NCBI GenBank assembly: GCA_027604185.1
Contig: JADGKB010000034.1
Coordinates: 62,001-126,000, forward strand
Direction of reading: 5' to 3'
Length of the DNA stretch: 64,000 nucleotides
Source of the DNA: Boothiomyces macroporosus
Taxonomy: Eukaryota; Chytridiomycota; Chytridiomycetes; Rhizophydiales; Terramycetaceae
Below are positions 42,738 to 52,420 of this stretch, one piece after another (position 1 is the first letter of the stretch; each line of letters starts with the position of its first letter). Under the pieces are notes generated by a model. That model was not told the DNA's origin and did not search any database. It was given only the letters and a program-made list of their open reading frames with translations. The position numbers and the translations under genes were made by a program.

Positions 42738-44054
42738 ATGCCGACTCACACAAACCTCAACGCTTGGATAACAAACAGAGAAACCAGTCTCAATAGACCG
42801 CAATTAAACCCATCGGTAATGCATCGCTAACAAAGTTGCTTTTACCCACAAAACTTTCTTTTGCCATTGATAGAAACAGTAGAATTTACTCTTCACAATT
42901 TTCAGCTAACGGCGAATATTGCTACATATCAACGTAATTAAAGTTAACTCAGTCAAGATCACAAAGTAATATTTTATGACACAACTGATCCGGCAGAGTA
43001 CAAGCAAATATTTGAATTTCAAGCTGCAGTTGGGCAATGGACTACAACTGGTAAGCCAAAGTTAATCAGACTTTACCATTTCTCCAAACAGCAAGTTCCT
43101 TGCTTACTCGTCTCTTGTTCCATATGTTCACCTTGCACAAATATCAAAGGACGGAAAGAATTTATCGCAAGGAAAGCAGATTATTTTAGATTTTACAGAG
43201 GGAGACCCATCTTCTTTTGCAGTAACTATTTGTTTATTCAGATTTGGTCTTTAAAGTTTTCAGCAAATGGGAGAGAGCTGATTGCTGGAACAAATGATTG
43301 CTCGATTTTCGGTATTTTTCGTTAACGCAGTATATGATATAGAGCGTCGAGAAGTGTTGCATGAAATTCAAGGACATTCCAACGATGTAAATTCAGTTGG
43401 GTTTGTTGATCCGCTGGATCCTAACGTTTTAGTTTCCGGATCTGACGACCATCTGATAAAGATATGGGATAGAAGGTCTTTGGGCGCCGCATGCATCCCT
43501 TCTGGTGTATTAATTGGACACACAGAAGGTATTACCTACGTATCTCCAAAAGGAGACGGAAGGCATATCCTATCTAATGGAAAAGATCAAGCAATGAAGT
43601 TGTGGGATATCAGGTATCTATTATTAACCAAAGACGAATGGCTTCAGGAAGTAAAAAAGACTATTCCGAAACGATAGACTATTGCCCACCTTGGGACTAC
43701 AGATGGATGAAGTATCCATTAAAATCTCCGTTAAAACACCCAAAAGATTGCTCTGTAAAAACATTTGTTGGCCATTCTGTTCTAAAAACACTTATTAGAT
43801 GCCATTTCTCACCTTGCTCAAATTACACCTACACTGGGTCAGCGGATGGAATCATTCACATTTATAGCTTACAAGGAAATGAAAAACATCGTATTAATAC
43901 CAATTCTGTTAAATTTGGTCGATCTAGGCACGCAAGGGATTCACGGGGATTAGTTAGAGATGTATCTTGGCATCCAAATGCACCTTATCTCATTTGTGGT
44001 CAGTGGTTAGAGGATGGAGGCAGGTTGTTGAAATATGATCCTGCCTTTGAATAA
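42738..44054 (+). CDS. DCAF11: WD40 protein DCAF11/WDR23-like
   Basis: Substrate receptor of CUL4-DDB1 ubiquitin ligases in animals and plants. Six introns (42826-42845, 42934-42952, 43051-43069, 43222-43241, 43312-43330, 43614-43633; 19-20 nt) are removed to give 399 residues. WD40 repeats show SSQFSANGEYCYIST, IKIWDRRSL, GHTEGITYVSPKGDGRHIL and QAMKLWDIR. The family-specific PPWDYRWMKYP and SVLKTLIRCHFSP follow. The N-terminus is shorter than in animals. The start ATG 42738 is the first in frame after the divergent spacer. Confidence 0.88.
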
Positions 44055-44357
44055 ACCCTTTTTGTCATTATTGATTGGCAATGTGTTAGCTCCCTATAGG
44101 TGTTGTAAGTTGACTTGTCACGGATACGACTGCAAGTAAAGTACATGCAACGCTGAAGGACACAAAAGGTGTTCTATCAGACTTTGATCTTCCTGTCTCA
44201 AAAACACAATATCTCGTATGCAAGTACTTTGTTCTTGAAACAACAGAATTTCACAAAAGTAAACATCCATTTAGATCTGGAAAGTTCATTTTCAAAATTA
44301 TTGTGTGAGTCACATGACTTGCATCCAATCATATTGTGTGGCTGGTGAGAGAAAAAG

Positions 44358-44365
44358 TATAAATA
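44358..44365 (+). promoter_or_regulatory. TATA box of U1 snRNA gene
   Basis: TATAAATA starts exactly 30 bp upstream of the predicted U1 5' end, the expected distance for a TATA-driven transcription start. Confidence 0.7.
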
Positions 44366-44387
44366 GCCAGGGAAAAGCAGATCAAGC

Positions 44388-44550
44388 ATACTTACCTGGC
44401 TTGCGCTTACTTTGATCAAAAAGATTGTAGGCGGTCTTCGGGGTCATCCAATTGCACACACTGGAAGAACCTGAGGGTTACAACTGCTTCGGCGGTTCGT
44501 ACGAGTAACATTTTTGGTAGCGGGAGGGTTGTTGTTCGCAACAGCTCTCC
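44388..44550 (+). ncRNA. U1 spliceosomal snRNA
   Basis: The 163-nt segment begins ATACTTACCTGGC, the universal U1 5' arm that pairs with GTAAGT donor sites. Stem-loop I has a TTTGATCA loop (U1-70K-type GATCA). Stem-loop II carries ATTGCAC, the U1A-type loop. The Sm site is AACATTTTTGGTAG. The 3' stem-loop GGGAG...TTGTTGTTCGCAACA...CTCTCC is perfect in its inner stem. Every U1 landmark is present in order. It sits between DCAF11 and the 7-TM array and recognises the GTAAGT/GTATGT-like donors seen in the window. Confidence 0.95.
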
Positions 44551-44618
44551 TATAATCCTTGATTAAAATGAAAAAGACTGGTTGCGAGACACTTCTATAG
44601 TATTGTCGTTTATTCTAG

Positions 44619-45434
44619 TTATACAAAAGACGCGGCTTGTTTGTAGGTTGATATGGTGTCTGTTTTCTTGTCTGAAGACAGGTCTGCAGCGAGCATGTGG
44701 CAAATAGAGTAGTGAAGCAATATTTCTACAACACTGCCAACTAGGGAAACAAATCGACCATCTTGATTCAGAGCAGGCGAAAGCATAGCCAGCCCAATCA
44801 ATCCATTTGTAATTTGGATTCCAGAGATTTTCACATAATTGTTTCCCAACTTTCTTACTACGCCATCAGAAATTTGAGCGATATCTTTAACTACATATAG
44901 GATCCAAAAGGTGGACAACAATCTTGGAATACATACGGTACACTGAATCAAATTCACCAGAGTAAGATTGCTAAATATTGCTGGAAGTTTAACGTACGCG
45001 GTAGAGTAATCCAAAATTAGCAAGATTCCATCAACAAACACTCCAAAAGTAATGATAATTCTTGGTCCTTCAGCAATATAAGTGTAGTGTGGTCTAATTG
45101 CCTTCATGATTGCGATAAACTGAACAAATTCATAGTATGCAATAAGAGTTGCGCCAATCCACCAAAAAGTAGCAGCCAAAACACCCAAAAAATTATTTAC
45201 ACCAGTAGAAAATATTCTGAAATGAATAAGCATGACAAAAAAGTAGTAAGTGTTGATTAAAACAAACAGTCCCAGTGCTTTGAATCTGTTTACTCTAGTC
45301 GTGGTGGCTACGATCGTAATCAAGTCCATAGCCAATGTAAGATAGAGAATGAATTCTCCGAGTCTATCGTAAGCAGTGTCATCTGGGAATAATCCAGCTT
45401 GGCGTTTAAAAATGTAAGTGGCAGCAGAAAACAT
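44619..45434 (-). CDS. Tandem 7-TM family protein, paralogue A
   Basis: Intronless, 271 residues from ATG 45434 (the longer GTG frame is ignored; TATAAA lies 40 bp upstream). Seven hydrophobic segments. Family motifs: FKRQAGLF, then DDTAYDRLGEF before helix 1, then WWIGATLIAYYEFVQFIAIMKA in helix 3, written here in part as YYEFVQFIAIMKA. CIPRLLSTFWILYVVKDIA, DGVVRKLGNNYVKISGIQI and FVSLVGSVVEILLHYS follow in order. Not recognised as a known GPCR class or transporter. One of five same-strand paralogues between 44.6 and 52.4 kb. Confidence 0.85.
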   Translation of the reverse strand: MFSAATYIFKRQAGLFPDDTAYDRLGEFILYLTLAMDLITIVATTTRVNRFKALGLFVLINTYYFFVMLIHFRIFSTGVNNFLGVLAATFWWIGATLIAYYEFVQFIAIMKAIRPHYTYIAEGPRIIITFGVFVDGILLILDYSTAYVKLPAIFSNLTLVNLIQCTVCIPRLLSTFWILYVVKDIAQISDGVVRKLGNNYVKISGIQITNGLIGLAMLSPALNQDGRFVSLVGSVVEILLHYSICHMLAADLSSDKKTDTISTYKQAASFV

Positions 45435-45870
45435 TGGGTCTATCGTTATTTGGATTTTGCTGGGATGCACTTTATATGCGATGGATGAATCAGCTGAGGG
45501 GCGTTTGAGAGGCACAACTGTGAAAGGAATTTCGTGGTTCTTTAATCTGATAGGTGCCTCATTTTGCTGTCAAAGAACACTTCAAGTATTGACGGCTTAC
45601 AAAATTGGACATTTTTGCCGAGTTATTTCGGCAAGCAGGAGAATATTAATGCTAATTCAAGCCGTTTCTATTTAAATAGGATTCGGTATTTTCTCTGTTT
45701 CACAGTTTCGTGGCGACAGAAATGGATCTTTTGTCTTGGCGATACAAGATGCCGCTAGTGCTCACAAACTCGAATATCGCTTTGGCACGCTTTTCATTTC
45801 AATATGGTATTGCGAGTAGTGTTAATACCTTTTAAAAGATTTAAACGTGTGGAATTTATTTTACATTTGA

Positions 45871-46746
45871 TCAAAAGTACATTGTTGGGCTTTTATAAGT
45901 CGTCGATGTGAATTCTGTTGTGCTACCTTTCTCGCTGGACAAGTCGGAGGCTAACATGTGTGCAACAGAGTAGTAGAGTAAAATTTCAACAATGCTGCCA
46001 ACTAAGCTTACAAGCCTGTCATCCTTTTGAACCGATGGGAGTAATAATACAAGCCCGACTAAACCGTTAACTATTTGAACTCCAGATATTTTGATATAGT
46101 TTTTTCCAAGTTTCCTTACTACACCGTCAGTGATTTCGGCAATGTCTTTTACGGCATAAAGAATCCAAAAAGTCGATAATAGTCTGGGTATGCACACTAT
46201 GCATTCTACCAAGTTGACCAAAGTCAAATCGCTGAAAACTGGAGGTAAATTAAAGTATGCAGTAGAGAAATCTAGAACCAGTAATACCCCACTAACAAAT
46301 ACTCCAAATGTAACTATGATTTTTGGGCCTTCAGCTAGATAAGTGTAATTCGGCCTGACTGCTTTCATAATGGCACTAAACTGGACAAATTCATAGTACG
46401 AAAGTAGGGTTGCACCAATCCATCCACATACAGCTGCAATTAATCCCAAGACATTATCCCAGTCGTTTGAAAGAAAGTTGAAATGAATGAGCATGACAAA
46501 AAAGTAGTATAGATTGTCGAGAATGAACAGCCCAAGCGCTTTATATCTATTTGATCGTGAAGTGGTTGACGCTAGAGTGAATAGGTCCAAGGCCAGCGTC
46601 AGTACTATCATGAATTCACCCAGTCTGTCATACGCAGTATCGTCAGTGAACAGACTGGCCGTTCGTGCATATAAACGCATTCCAGTCGGTTTGGCTGAAA
46701 CGGAAGTTATGAAGGAATATAACAAACAGATCAATGATAAAGTCAT
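45871..46746 (-). CDS. Tandem 7-TM family protein, paralogue B
   Basis: Intronless, 291 residues. Start at ATG 46746 gives a clean signal peptide (MTLSLICLLYSFITSVSA). An upstream ATG at 46782 overlaps the TATAAATT box at 46772-46777 and is rejected. Family motifs as in the other copies: YARTASLF, DDTAYDRLGEF, WIGATLLSYYEFVQFSAI, CIPRLLSTFWILYAVKDIAEI, DGVVRKLGKNYIKISGVQI and RLVSLVGSIVEILLYYS. It is most similar to paralogue C, suggesting a recent duplication of this pair. Confidence 0.87.
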   Translation of the reverse strand: MTLSLICLLYSFITSVSAKPTGMRLYARTASLFTDDTAYDRLGEFMIVLTLALDLFTLASTTSRSNRYKALGLFILDNLYYFFVMLIHFNFLSNDWDNVLGLIAAVCGWIGATLLSYYEFVQFSAIMKAVRPNYTYLAEGPKIIVTFGVFVSGVLLVLDFSTAYFNLPPVFSDLTLVNLVECIVCIPRLLSTFWILYAVKDIAEITDGVVRKLGKNYIKISGVQIVNGLVGLVLLLPSVQKDDRLVSLVGSIVEILLYYSVAHMLASDLSSEKGSTTEFTSTTYKSPTMYF

Positions 46747-47155
46747 AGTCTTATCCTCATTTCCATAATAATTTATACCCATCGAAAAGTCAGCTGTGTT
46801 GGGCTGTTATTTGCTATTGCTTACGGACGTCTGTGCGTGAAAATAGCGCCTCTACAAAAATGCATGGTCTGATTTGTTGTATGTGCTGTTGTAGGATCAA
46901 AACCAATCTATGTTATTTAAAACAGTTGAAATAGTGCTGGGCGTTTGCTTGGAAGCAGTAGTTCGCTAAAGTGCTACAGATTGAACTTCCTAGCTGCAAA
47001 TGTCAATGCGTCCTGTCCGTGGATTGGGCTACACAGGTATCCCATTCAGAAAGAGATGGGCACCAATTTTTACTCTGGTGAATATTGCGAGTTCCAGTGT
47101 AAATTTAAACGCAACTTTTGAAAAGCAAAATGAGATTTATTCTAAAGAAAATTGT

Positions 47156-48010
47156 TTAAACATAAGACCTAGTGTACTTGTTTGAAGTGGCATATTCGTC
47201 ACCTCTCGATTCACTACCTGACGTCAAATCGGCACTAAGCATATGCGCTACAGAGTAGTAGAGCAAAATTTCAACGATACTTCCAACAAGACTAACAAAA
47301 CGGTCATCCTGTTGCAATGCCGGAACAAGCAACATCAAGCCTACCAAACCGTTCACGATTTGGATTCCAGATATTTTTACATAGTTCTTTCCTAGTTTCC
47401 TGACTACCCCATCAGTGATCTTTGCAATATCATTTACAGCATATAATATCCAGAAGGTTGAAAACAATCTTGGAATACATATAATACATTGGACCAAATT
47501 CACCAAAGTCAAATCACTGAAAGCTGCTGGTAACGTAACGTAGGCAGAAGAGAAATCCAAAACAAGTAAGACTCCGCTAACAAATACTCCAATTGTAATC
47601 AAAATTCTGGTACCATCGGCAACTAAGGTGAATCTTGGGCTGACTGCTTTCATAATGGCACTAAACTGGACAAATTCATAGTAAGAAAGTAAGGTTGCCC
47701 CAATCCATCCACATACAGCTGCTACGAGCCCCAAAAAGTTGTCCCAATCCTGTGAGAGAAAGTTGAAATGTATGAGCATGACAAAAAAGTAGTATGTATT
47801 ATCCAAAACGAATAGTCCCAATGCTTTATACCTGTTGCTTCTTGAACTGGTGGTAACCAGAGTAAGTAAGTCCATGGCTAATGTAAGGACAAGCAAGAAT
47901 TCGCCCAAACGATCATAAGCGGTATCATCAGTTGTGAACAATGAAGTACGTTTGTACAAATGCGTGTTTGCCAACTTTCCAGTAACTGCGTGTAAGAGCG
48001 AAAATGGCAT
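47156..48010 (-). CDS. Tandem 7-TM family protein, paralogue C
   Basis: Intronless, 284 residues. A short signal-like N-terminus (MPFSLLHAVTGKLANTH) and LYKRTSLF precede DDTAYDRLGEF. Helix 3 has WIGATLLSYYEFVQFSAI; later CIPRLFSTFWILYAVNDIA, DGVVRKLGKNYVKISG and HMLSADL. TATAAAGG lies about 35 bp upstream in a GCATATAAA context shared with paralogue A. The extreme C-terminus is Ser/Tyr-rich and differs between copies, so it may confer specific signalling. Confidence 0.87.
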   Translation of the reverse strand: MPFSLLHAVTGKLANTHLYKRTSLFTTDDTAYDRLGEFLLVLTLAMDLLTLVTTSSRSNRYKALGLFVLDNTYYFFVMLIHFNFLSQDWDNFLGLVAAVCGWIGATLLSYYEFVQFSAIMKAVSPRFTLVADGTRILITIGVFVSGVLLVLDFSSAYVTLPAAFSDLTLVNLVQCIICIPRLFSTFWILYAVNDIAKITDGVVRKLGKNYVKISGIQIVNGLVGLMLLVPALQQDDRFVSLVGSIVEILLYYSVAHMLSADLTSGSESRGDEYATSNKYTRSYV

Positions 48011-49175
48011 TCAATCATTTGTCCCAGTCGGTGTCCTTTATATGCGACTTGTTAACAGGTGATTTGGGGCGCTAACTTTTTGTGCAACGATAAAATCGTG
48101 GAACCTACATAAAAATGTACTAATTCCGAAACATATTAATCTCGTAAAAAGAATGAAAACTAAAAATATTCAATAGTGAAAATACAGTTGAAATCAAGTC
48201 TTGTAAATTGATTTTAAAGATTTTTTTCAAAGTTCATCGCCAAATATAGAAATCGAGGGGTTGCCAGAAATAGTTGTGGCATGAAACAAAAAACAGTCAA
48301 AGACCTCATTGACCTCCTTATCGAAAAGTATCAATTACACCGCATGTAGGAGGCGCTATAGGAATTAAGTTTGCAATGATCATTGCGCTCAACGTTTCTA
48401 CTATTTGGGTTGTAAAAGCCTTGACTGTCTTGCAAAGAATGGATTTTTACAGAATGGCTGTGTTCTTAAGTACCTAGAATTGGTAATGTAAACCAACACT
48501 AGTAAATTGGCCCCTCAACAATGAATAGGTCCATGAATGAAGGAGATGTTCTATAATTGTATTCGAGAGCTCCATTGTTGTATTCGAGATCTTCATTGTT
48601 GTATTCGAGAGCTCCATTGTTGTATTCGAGATCTTCATTCTTCTTGGAGATTGGTTACTAGCATGATAATCAGTAGTCTGCAATTTACACTTACCATTTA
48701 TCGTCTGTAAGCCCATCAATTTCGTTTTATTATGTCTTTAACTCGCAGACTTCTAATGCCTCTATCACTACTTCCAACTATATAATATCCCAAATTTTAA
48801 TTCTAGACTTTCCTTTCCGACCATATATAGTATTTGAAATATTCCACAAATCGTTTAAAACAGAGTGCGATCACATTCATGGTCCATCACGCAAAGTACC
48901 AAGGCAGTCTCAACCCTCTATTTTTTGAGCCTTTTCAAATAGCTCAACGGATTGAAACCACACGTCAGGAAAAAGTCATCTCTGCAATAATATTGTCGCT
49001 GCGACACTCTAGCGGTTAAGCTACTTTTCTAAAAGCAAGCGAATCTCATTTGATCTCTCTTTCTCTGCTATGCGGAGCTTGTTCGTTTGGGCCAGTCAAA
49101 GTACCCGTTGGCCATTGTTCTCAGACCTCAGTTTTCTTCATGAACCCACGCTGGAAATTTTCATAATTATATTCA
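48011..49175. other. Intergenic region with minisatellite
   Basis: About 1.16 kb between paralogue C and the SDR gene. It holds the 21-bp repeats at 48553-48636 and several short frames without support. MKQKTVKDLIDLLIEK (near 48281) looks peptide-like but stops soon with or without splicing. No tRNA or snRNA recognised. Confidence 0.45.
48553..48636. repeat. 21-bp minisatellite, four copies
   Basis: Four 21-bp units of ATTGTTGTATTCGAGA(G/T)CT(C/T)C alternate between GAGCTCC and GATCTTC endings, giving a 42-bp higher-order period. The period is a multiple of three, and on the minus strand an 81-codon frame reads (M)KISNTTMELSNTT repeatedly. No other coding support exists, so I call it a minisatellite. 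Confidence 0.85.
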
Positions 49176-50157
49176 ATGGATTTCTGGAAAAGTATCACCC
49201 CATTCCCTGAAAAAAAGTATTCTGTCGAACAAATCCCTAATCTCAAAGGAAAGATTGCAATCGTTACTGGTGGAAATACTGGTGTTGGGTTTGCAACTTG
49301 CACCGAACTTGCCAGAAAGGGTGCCAAGGTATACCTCGCTGCAAGATCAGATGAAAGAGCCAATGCTGCTATTGCTAAAATCAAGCAAGAAATTCCGGAT
49401 GCCGACATTGTTCATCTGAAGCTTGATTTGCAAGATTTAAAGCAAGTAAAGTCAGCCGCCGATACTTTTAAATCCAAAGAGGCCAAGCTTGACATTCTTA
49501 TCAACAATGCGGGGATCATGGCTTGTCCTTTTGCCCTTTCTAAAGATGGAATCGAAACTCAGGTACATTGAAAACTAACAAAAGTTTGCTACCAATCACG
49601 TGGGACACTATTTGCTCACCAGAGAATTGATTTCCACTTTGCTCAAAACTCCAAACCCAAGAGTAGTCAACCTCAGCTCACTGGCTCACTTGCACGCTCC
49701 TGAACATGGTATTGAATTTGACAAGATTAACGACGAAAATGCACTCAATACTTGGGCAAGATATGGTCAATCCAAACTTGCAAATATTCTCTTTACTAGG
49801 GGATTGAACAAGAGATTTGGAGATAAAGGCTTGCTTGCCAACAGTGTCCACCCGGGTTGGGTCAACACTGAATTGGATCGTGGTATCCAACAATCTGCTG
49901 GAATTTTTTACACCATTACCTATCCAGCAAACTGGTTGACTCAAAAGTTGATTGCATTGACTCCGCTTCAAGGCGCACTTACTTCCCTTTACTGTGCTAC
50001 TTCTCCTGAAATTGAAGAAAAGAAGATTAGAGACAAGTACTTTATTCCTATTGCAAATGAACAAGAATCTTCTCCGCTTTCGCGAGACGAAGCTCTCTCT
50101 GAAAAGCTCTGGAAGTTTACTGAAGATTTGGTAAACGAAAAGTTGTCAAAGAAATAA
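49176..50157 (+). CDS. Short-chain dehydrogenase/reductase (retinol dehydrogenase-like)
   Basis: NAD(P)-dependent SDR. One 22-nt intron (49563-49584) is removed to give 319 residues. The cofactor motif is VTGGNTGVGFA and the structural motif LINNAGIMACP. The catalytic motif is YGQSK (YxxxK), with upstream Ser in NLSSLAH. The layout matches the fungal/animal RDH11-WWOX-type group. The gene is on the opposite strand to the 7-TM paralogues and splits the array into 3 + 2 copies. Substrate unknown. Confidence 0.92.
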
Positions 50158-50217
50158 ATTTTGGTTGCATTTTTAATTTTGTTCAACTTTGAAACCCCCC
50201 AATATATTTATTCATAG

Positions 50218-51033
50218 CTATACCGTTGTTTTCTTTTCCTTGTACGAGGTAGATATATCCGTGGAACTGTTTGATATGTCTGCTGCCAGCATATAGCAGA
50301 TAGAGTAATAGAGCAAGATTTCAACAATGCTGCCAACAAGACTGACAAAACGACTGTCATCTCTTACATCTGGAAACATCATTACAAGCCCAACAATACC
50401 ATTAATGATCTGGATTCCAGAAATCTTGATGTAATTCTTTCCCAGCTTTCGAACAACCCCGTCAGTCAGTTTTGCAATATCTTTAGTAACATATAGAATC
50501 CAGAAAGTAGACATTAAACGAGGGATACAAATGATACACTGTGTAATATTGACCAAAGTTAAACTGGACAGAATTGGCGGTAATCGAATATATGGAGAGC
50601 AGAATGCCAAGAAGAGCAAGAAACCATTCAGAAAAACCCCTATCACGATAATCATCCTTGGTCCTTCAGCAATAAACGAATAACTTGGTTTGACTGCCTT
50701 CATTATGGCAATGAACTGTAGGAATTCATAGTAAGATATGGCAGTAGCCCCAGCCCAACCACAAATGGCAGCGATTAAACCCAAAAAGTTGTTGGTAGCA
50801 GCAGAGAAAATATTTACTTGCATCAGCATCACGAAAAAATAGTACAGATTGTCTAGTATGAACAGGCCGAGTGCTTTATATCTATTAGCTCTGGTAGTTG
50901 TTAGAGCAAGAGTGAGCAAGTCCATCGCCAACGTAATGAATAATACAAATTCAGCGATTCTGTCATAAGCGATGGGATCAGAGAATTCGGTATGCGTGGA
51001 AGTAGCAGTAGTATTGGCAGTCGAGTTGGTCAT
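50218..51033 (-). CDS. Tandem 7-TM family protein, paralogue D
   Basis: Intronless, 271 residues from ATG 51033; an open frame extends upstream only through a TTG. TATAAAA lies about 30 bp upstream. The N-terminus is Thr/Asn-rich (MTNSTANTTATSTHTEF) without a signal peptide. Family motifs are slightly diverged: DPIAYDRIAEF, WAGATAISYYEFLQFIAIMKA (helix 3; Gln and Lys kept), CIPRLMSTFWILYVTKDIA and DGVVRKLGKNYIKISG. It is the most divergent N-terminus of the five. The gene is tail-to-tail with the SDR gene, 60 bp apart. Confidence 0.85.
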   Translation of the reverse strand: MTNSTANTTATSTHTEFSDPIAYDRIAEFVLFITLAMDLLTLALTTTRANRYKALGLFILDNLYYFFVMLMQVNIFSAATNNFLGLIAAICGWAGATAISYYEFLQFIAIMKAVKPSYSFIAEGPRMIIVIGVFLNGFLLFLAFCSPYIRLPPILSSLTLVNITQCIICIPRLMSTFWILYVTKDIAKLTDGVVRKLGKNYIKISGIQIINGIVGLVMMFPDVRDDSRFVSLVGSIVEILLYYSICYMLAADISNSSTDISTSYKEKKTTV

Positions 51034-51505
51034 TATGCCAAACCTAAAAGCGAATTGTTTTATACCAAGAAATCGCGGGCTTTGAAACAACCGTTTTTTT
51101 AAGTGACCATTTTTGGAATATTAATTTAAAGTTTGGAATGTTGCTAACATGCATGGTTAGTTTTACCATTGTTTTCATACTTCCTGAACGTAGCAATGCG
51201 TAATTGTGAGGTTTCTCTGATGTCCCTCTTTTCCTTTTGTTTGAAAGGAAGTAGACTTTGGTCCCCACGAAACTATTTGTGACACGAAACACAAACGGCT
51301 GTGCAACGAAACGCTCGAAATACTAAGCGTTACATTGCTGATCAAGTATGTATACAGGAAAACCCATGTAATGATTACCTGTGAATGAGCAATGTCGCCA
51401 TCACTTCAAGAAAGATTAGTGAATCCATTTCTCTACCAGTGGCTCAATCTGGAACAAAACTGCGGGCCTTTCACAAAGAAATAACTTTAGCTACAAAAAA
51501 GTTTA

Positions 51506-52420
51506 TTAAGGTCCTTGGGATTGAGAAAAGTAAGCATTGTACATGGCGGTAGTCTTTTGATCCTTGTATGAAGTAGTACCGTCTTCACTAGAGTTGTTGG
51601 CCAATTCAGCAGCCAGCATATGGCAAATGGAATAATGCAGCAAGATTTCTACAATACTACCTACAAGCGAAACGAATCTGCTATCCTGGTTCAAGGCAGG
51701 GAACATCATTGCCAAACCAACCAAGCCGTTTACGATCTGGATACCAGAGATTCTAATATAGTTCTTTCCTAATTTTCTAACTACACCATCAGTGATTCTG
51801 GCAATATCTTTGAGTACATACAAAATCCAGAAAGTAGACAGCAAACGTGGGATACAAACTGCACACTGAATCAAATTCACCAAAGTCAAATTACTGAATA
51901 TTTCTGGCAATTGGATGTTGTATGCAGTGGAATAATCCAATAGCAAAAGGAATCCAGTAATAAAGATGCCAAGCATAATGACTACTCTTAATCCTTCTGC
52001 AATATAAGCTTGACTTGGTCTGACAGCTTTCATGATTGCGATAAATTGAACAAATTCGTAGAATGCAATAGTGGTTGCACCAGCCCACCAGAACAAGGAA
52101 GCCAATACACCCAAGAATGCACTGATATCACTAGAGACATCATTGCAGTGAATGATCATGACCAAAAAGTAATACATGTTAACAAGAACGAAAAGCCCCA
52201 TGGCCATATATCTATTCTTTCTTGTGGTAGTAGTGACAATGGTTGCTAAATCCATAGCTAATGTCAAGAAGAGCATAAATTCTCCAAGTCTATCATACGC
52301 AGTTGTAGAGTTGAACAAAGTTGGTGAGGATTGACGCACAAACAACTTTACAGTTTCAATTGGATTAGCAGTCACCATTGCTGTGCTGCACAAGAATACT
52401 ATGAGGTTGGTAAGAGACAT
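51506..52420 (-). CDS. Tandem 7-TM family protein, paralogue E
   Basis: Intronless, 304 residues. Signal peptide MSLTNLIVFLCSTAMVTA, then FVRQSSPTLF and STTAYDRLGEF. Helix 3 reads WWAGATTIAFYEFVQFIA; then CIPRLLSTFWILYVLKDIA, DGVVRKLGKNYIRISGIQI and FVSLVGSIVEILLHYS. A TATAAAAGG box is at 52448-52456, about 30 bp upstream of the ATG. The tail (SYKDQKTTAMYN) differs from the other copies. Most like paralogue A in helices 2-3. Confidence 0.87.
   Translation of the reverse strand: MSLTNLIVFLCSTAMVTANPIETVKLFVRQSSPTLFNSTTAYDRLGEFMLFLTLAMDLATIVTTTTRKNRYMAMGLFVLVNMYYFLVMIIHCNDVSSDISAFLGVLASLFWWAGATTIAFYEFVQFIAIMKAVRPSQAYIAEGLRVVIMLGIFITGFLLLLDYSTAYNIQLPEIFSNLTLVNLIQCAVCIPRLLSTFWILYVLKDIARITDGVVRKLGKNYIRISGIQIVNGLVGLAMMFPALNQDSRFVSLVGSIVEILLHYSICHMLAAELANNSSEDGTTSYKDQKTTAMYNAYFSQSQGP

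Noticed and set aside
44601..44618. Second snRNA or tRNA gene just after U1
   Set aside because: No A/B boxes, Sm site or foldable domain beyond the U1 3' stem-loop.
46747..46782. Upstream ATG (MGINYYGNEDKT) for 7-TM paralogue B
   Set aside because: It overlaps the TATAAATT box, and using it would bury the signal peptide that starts at 46746.
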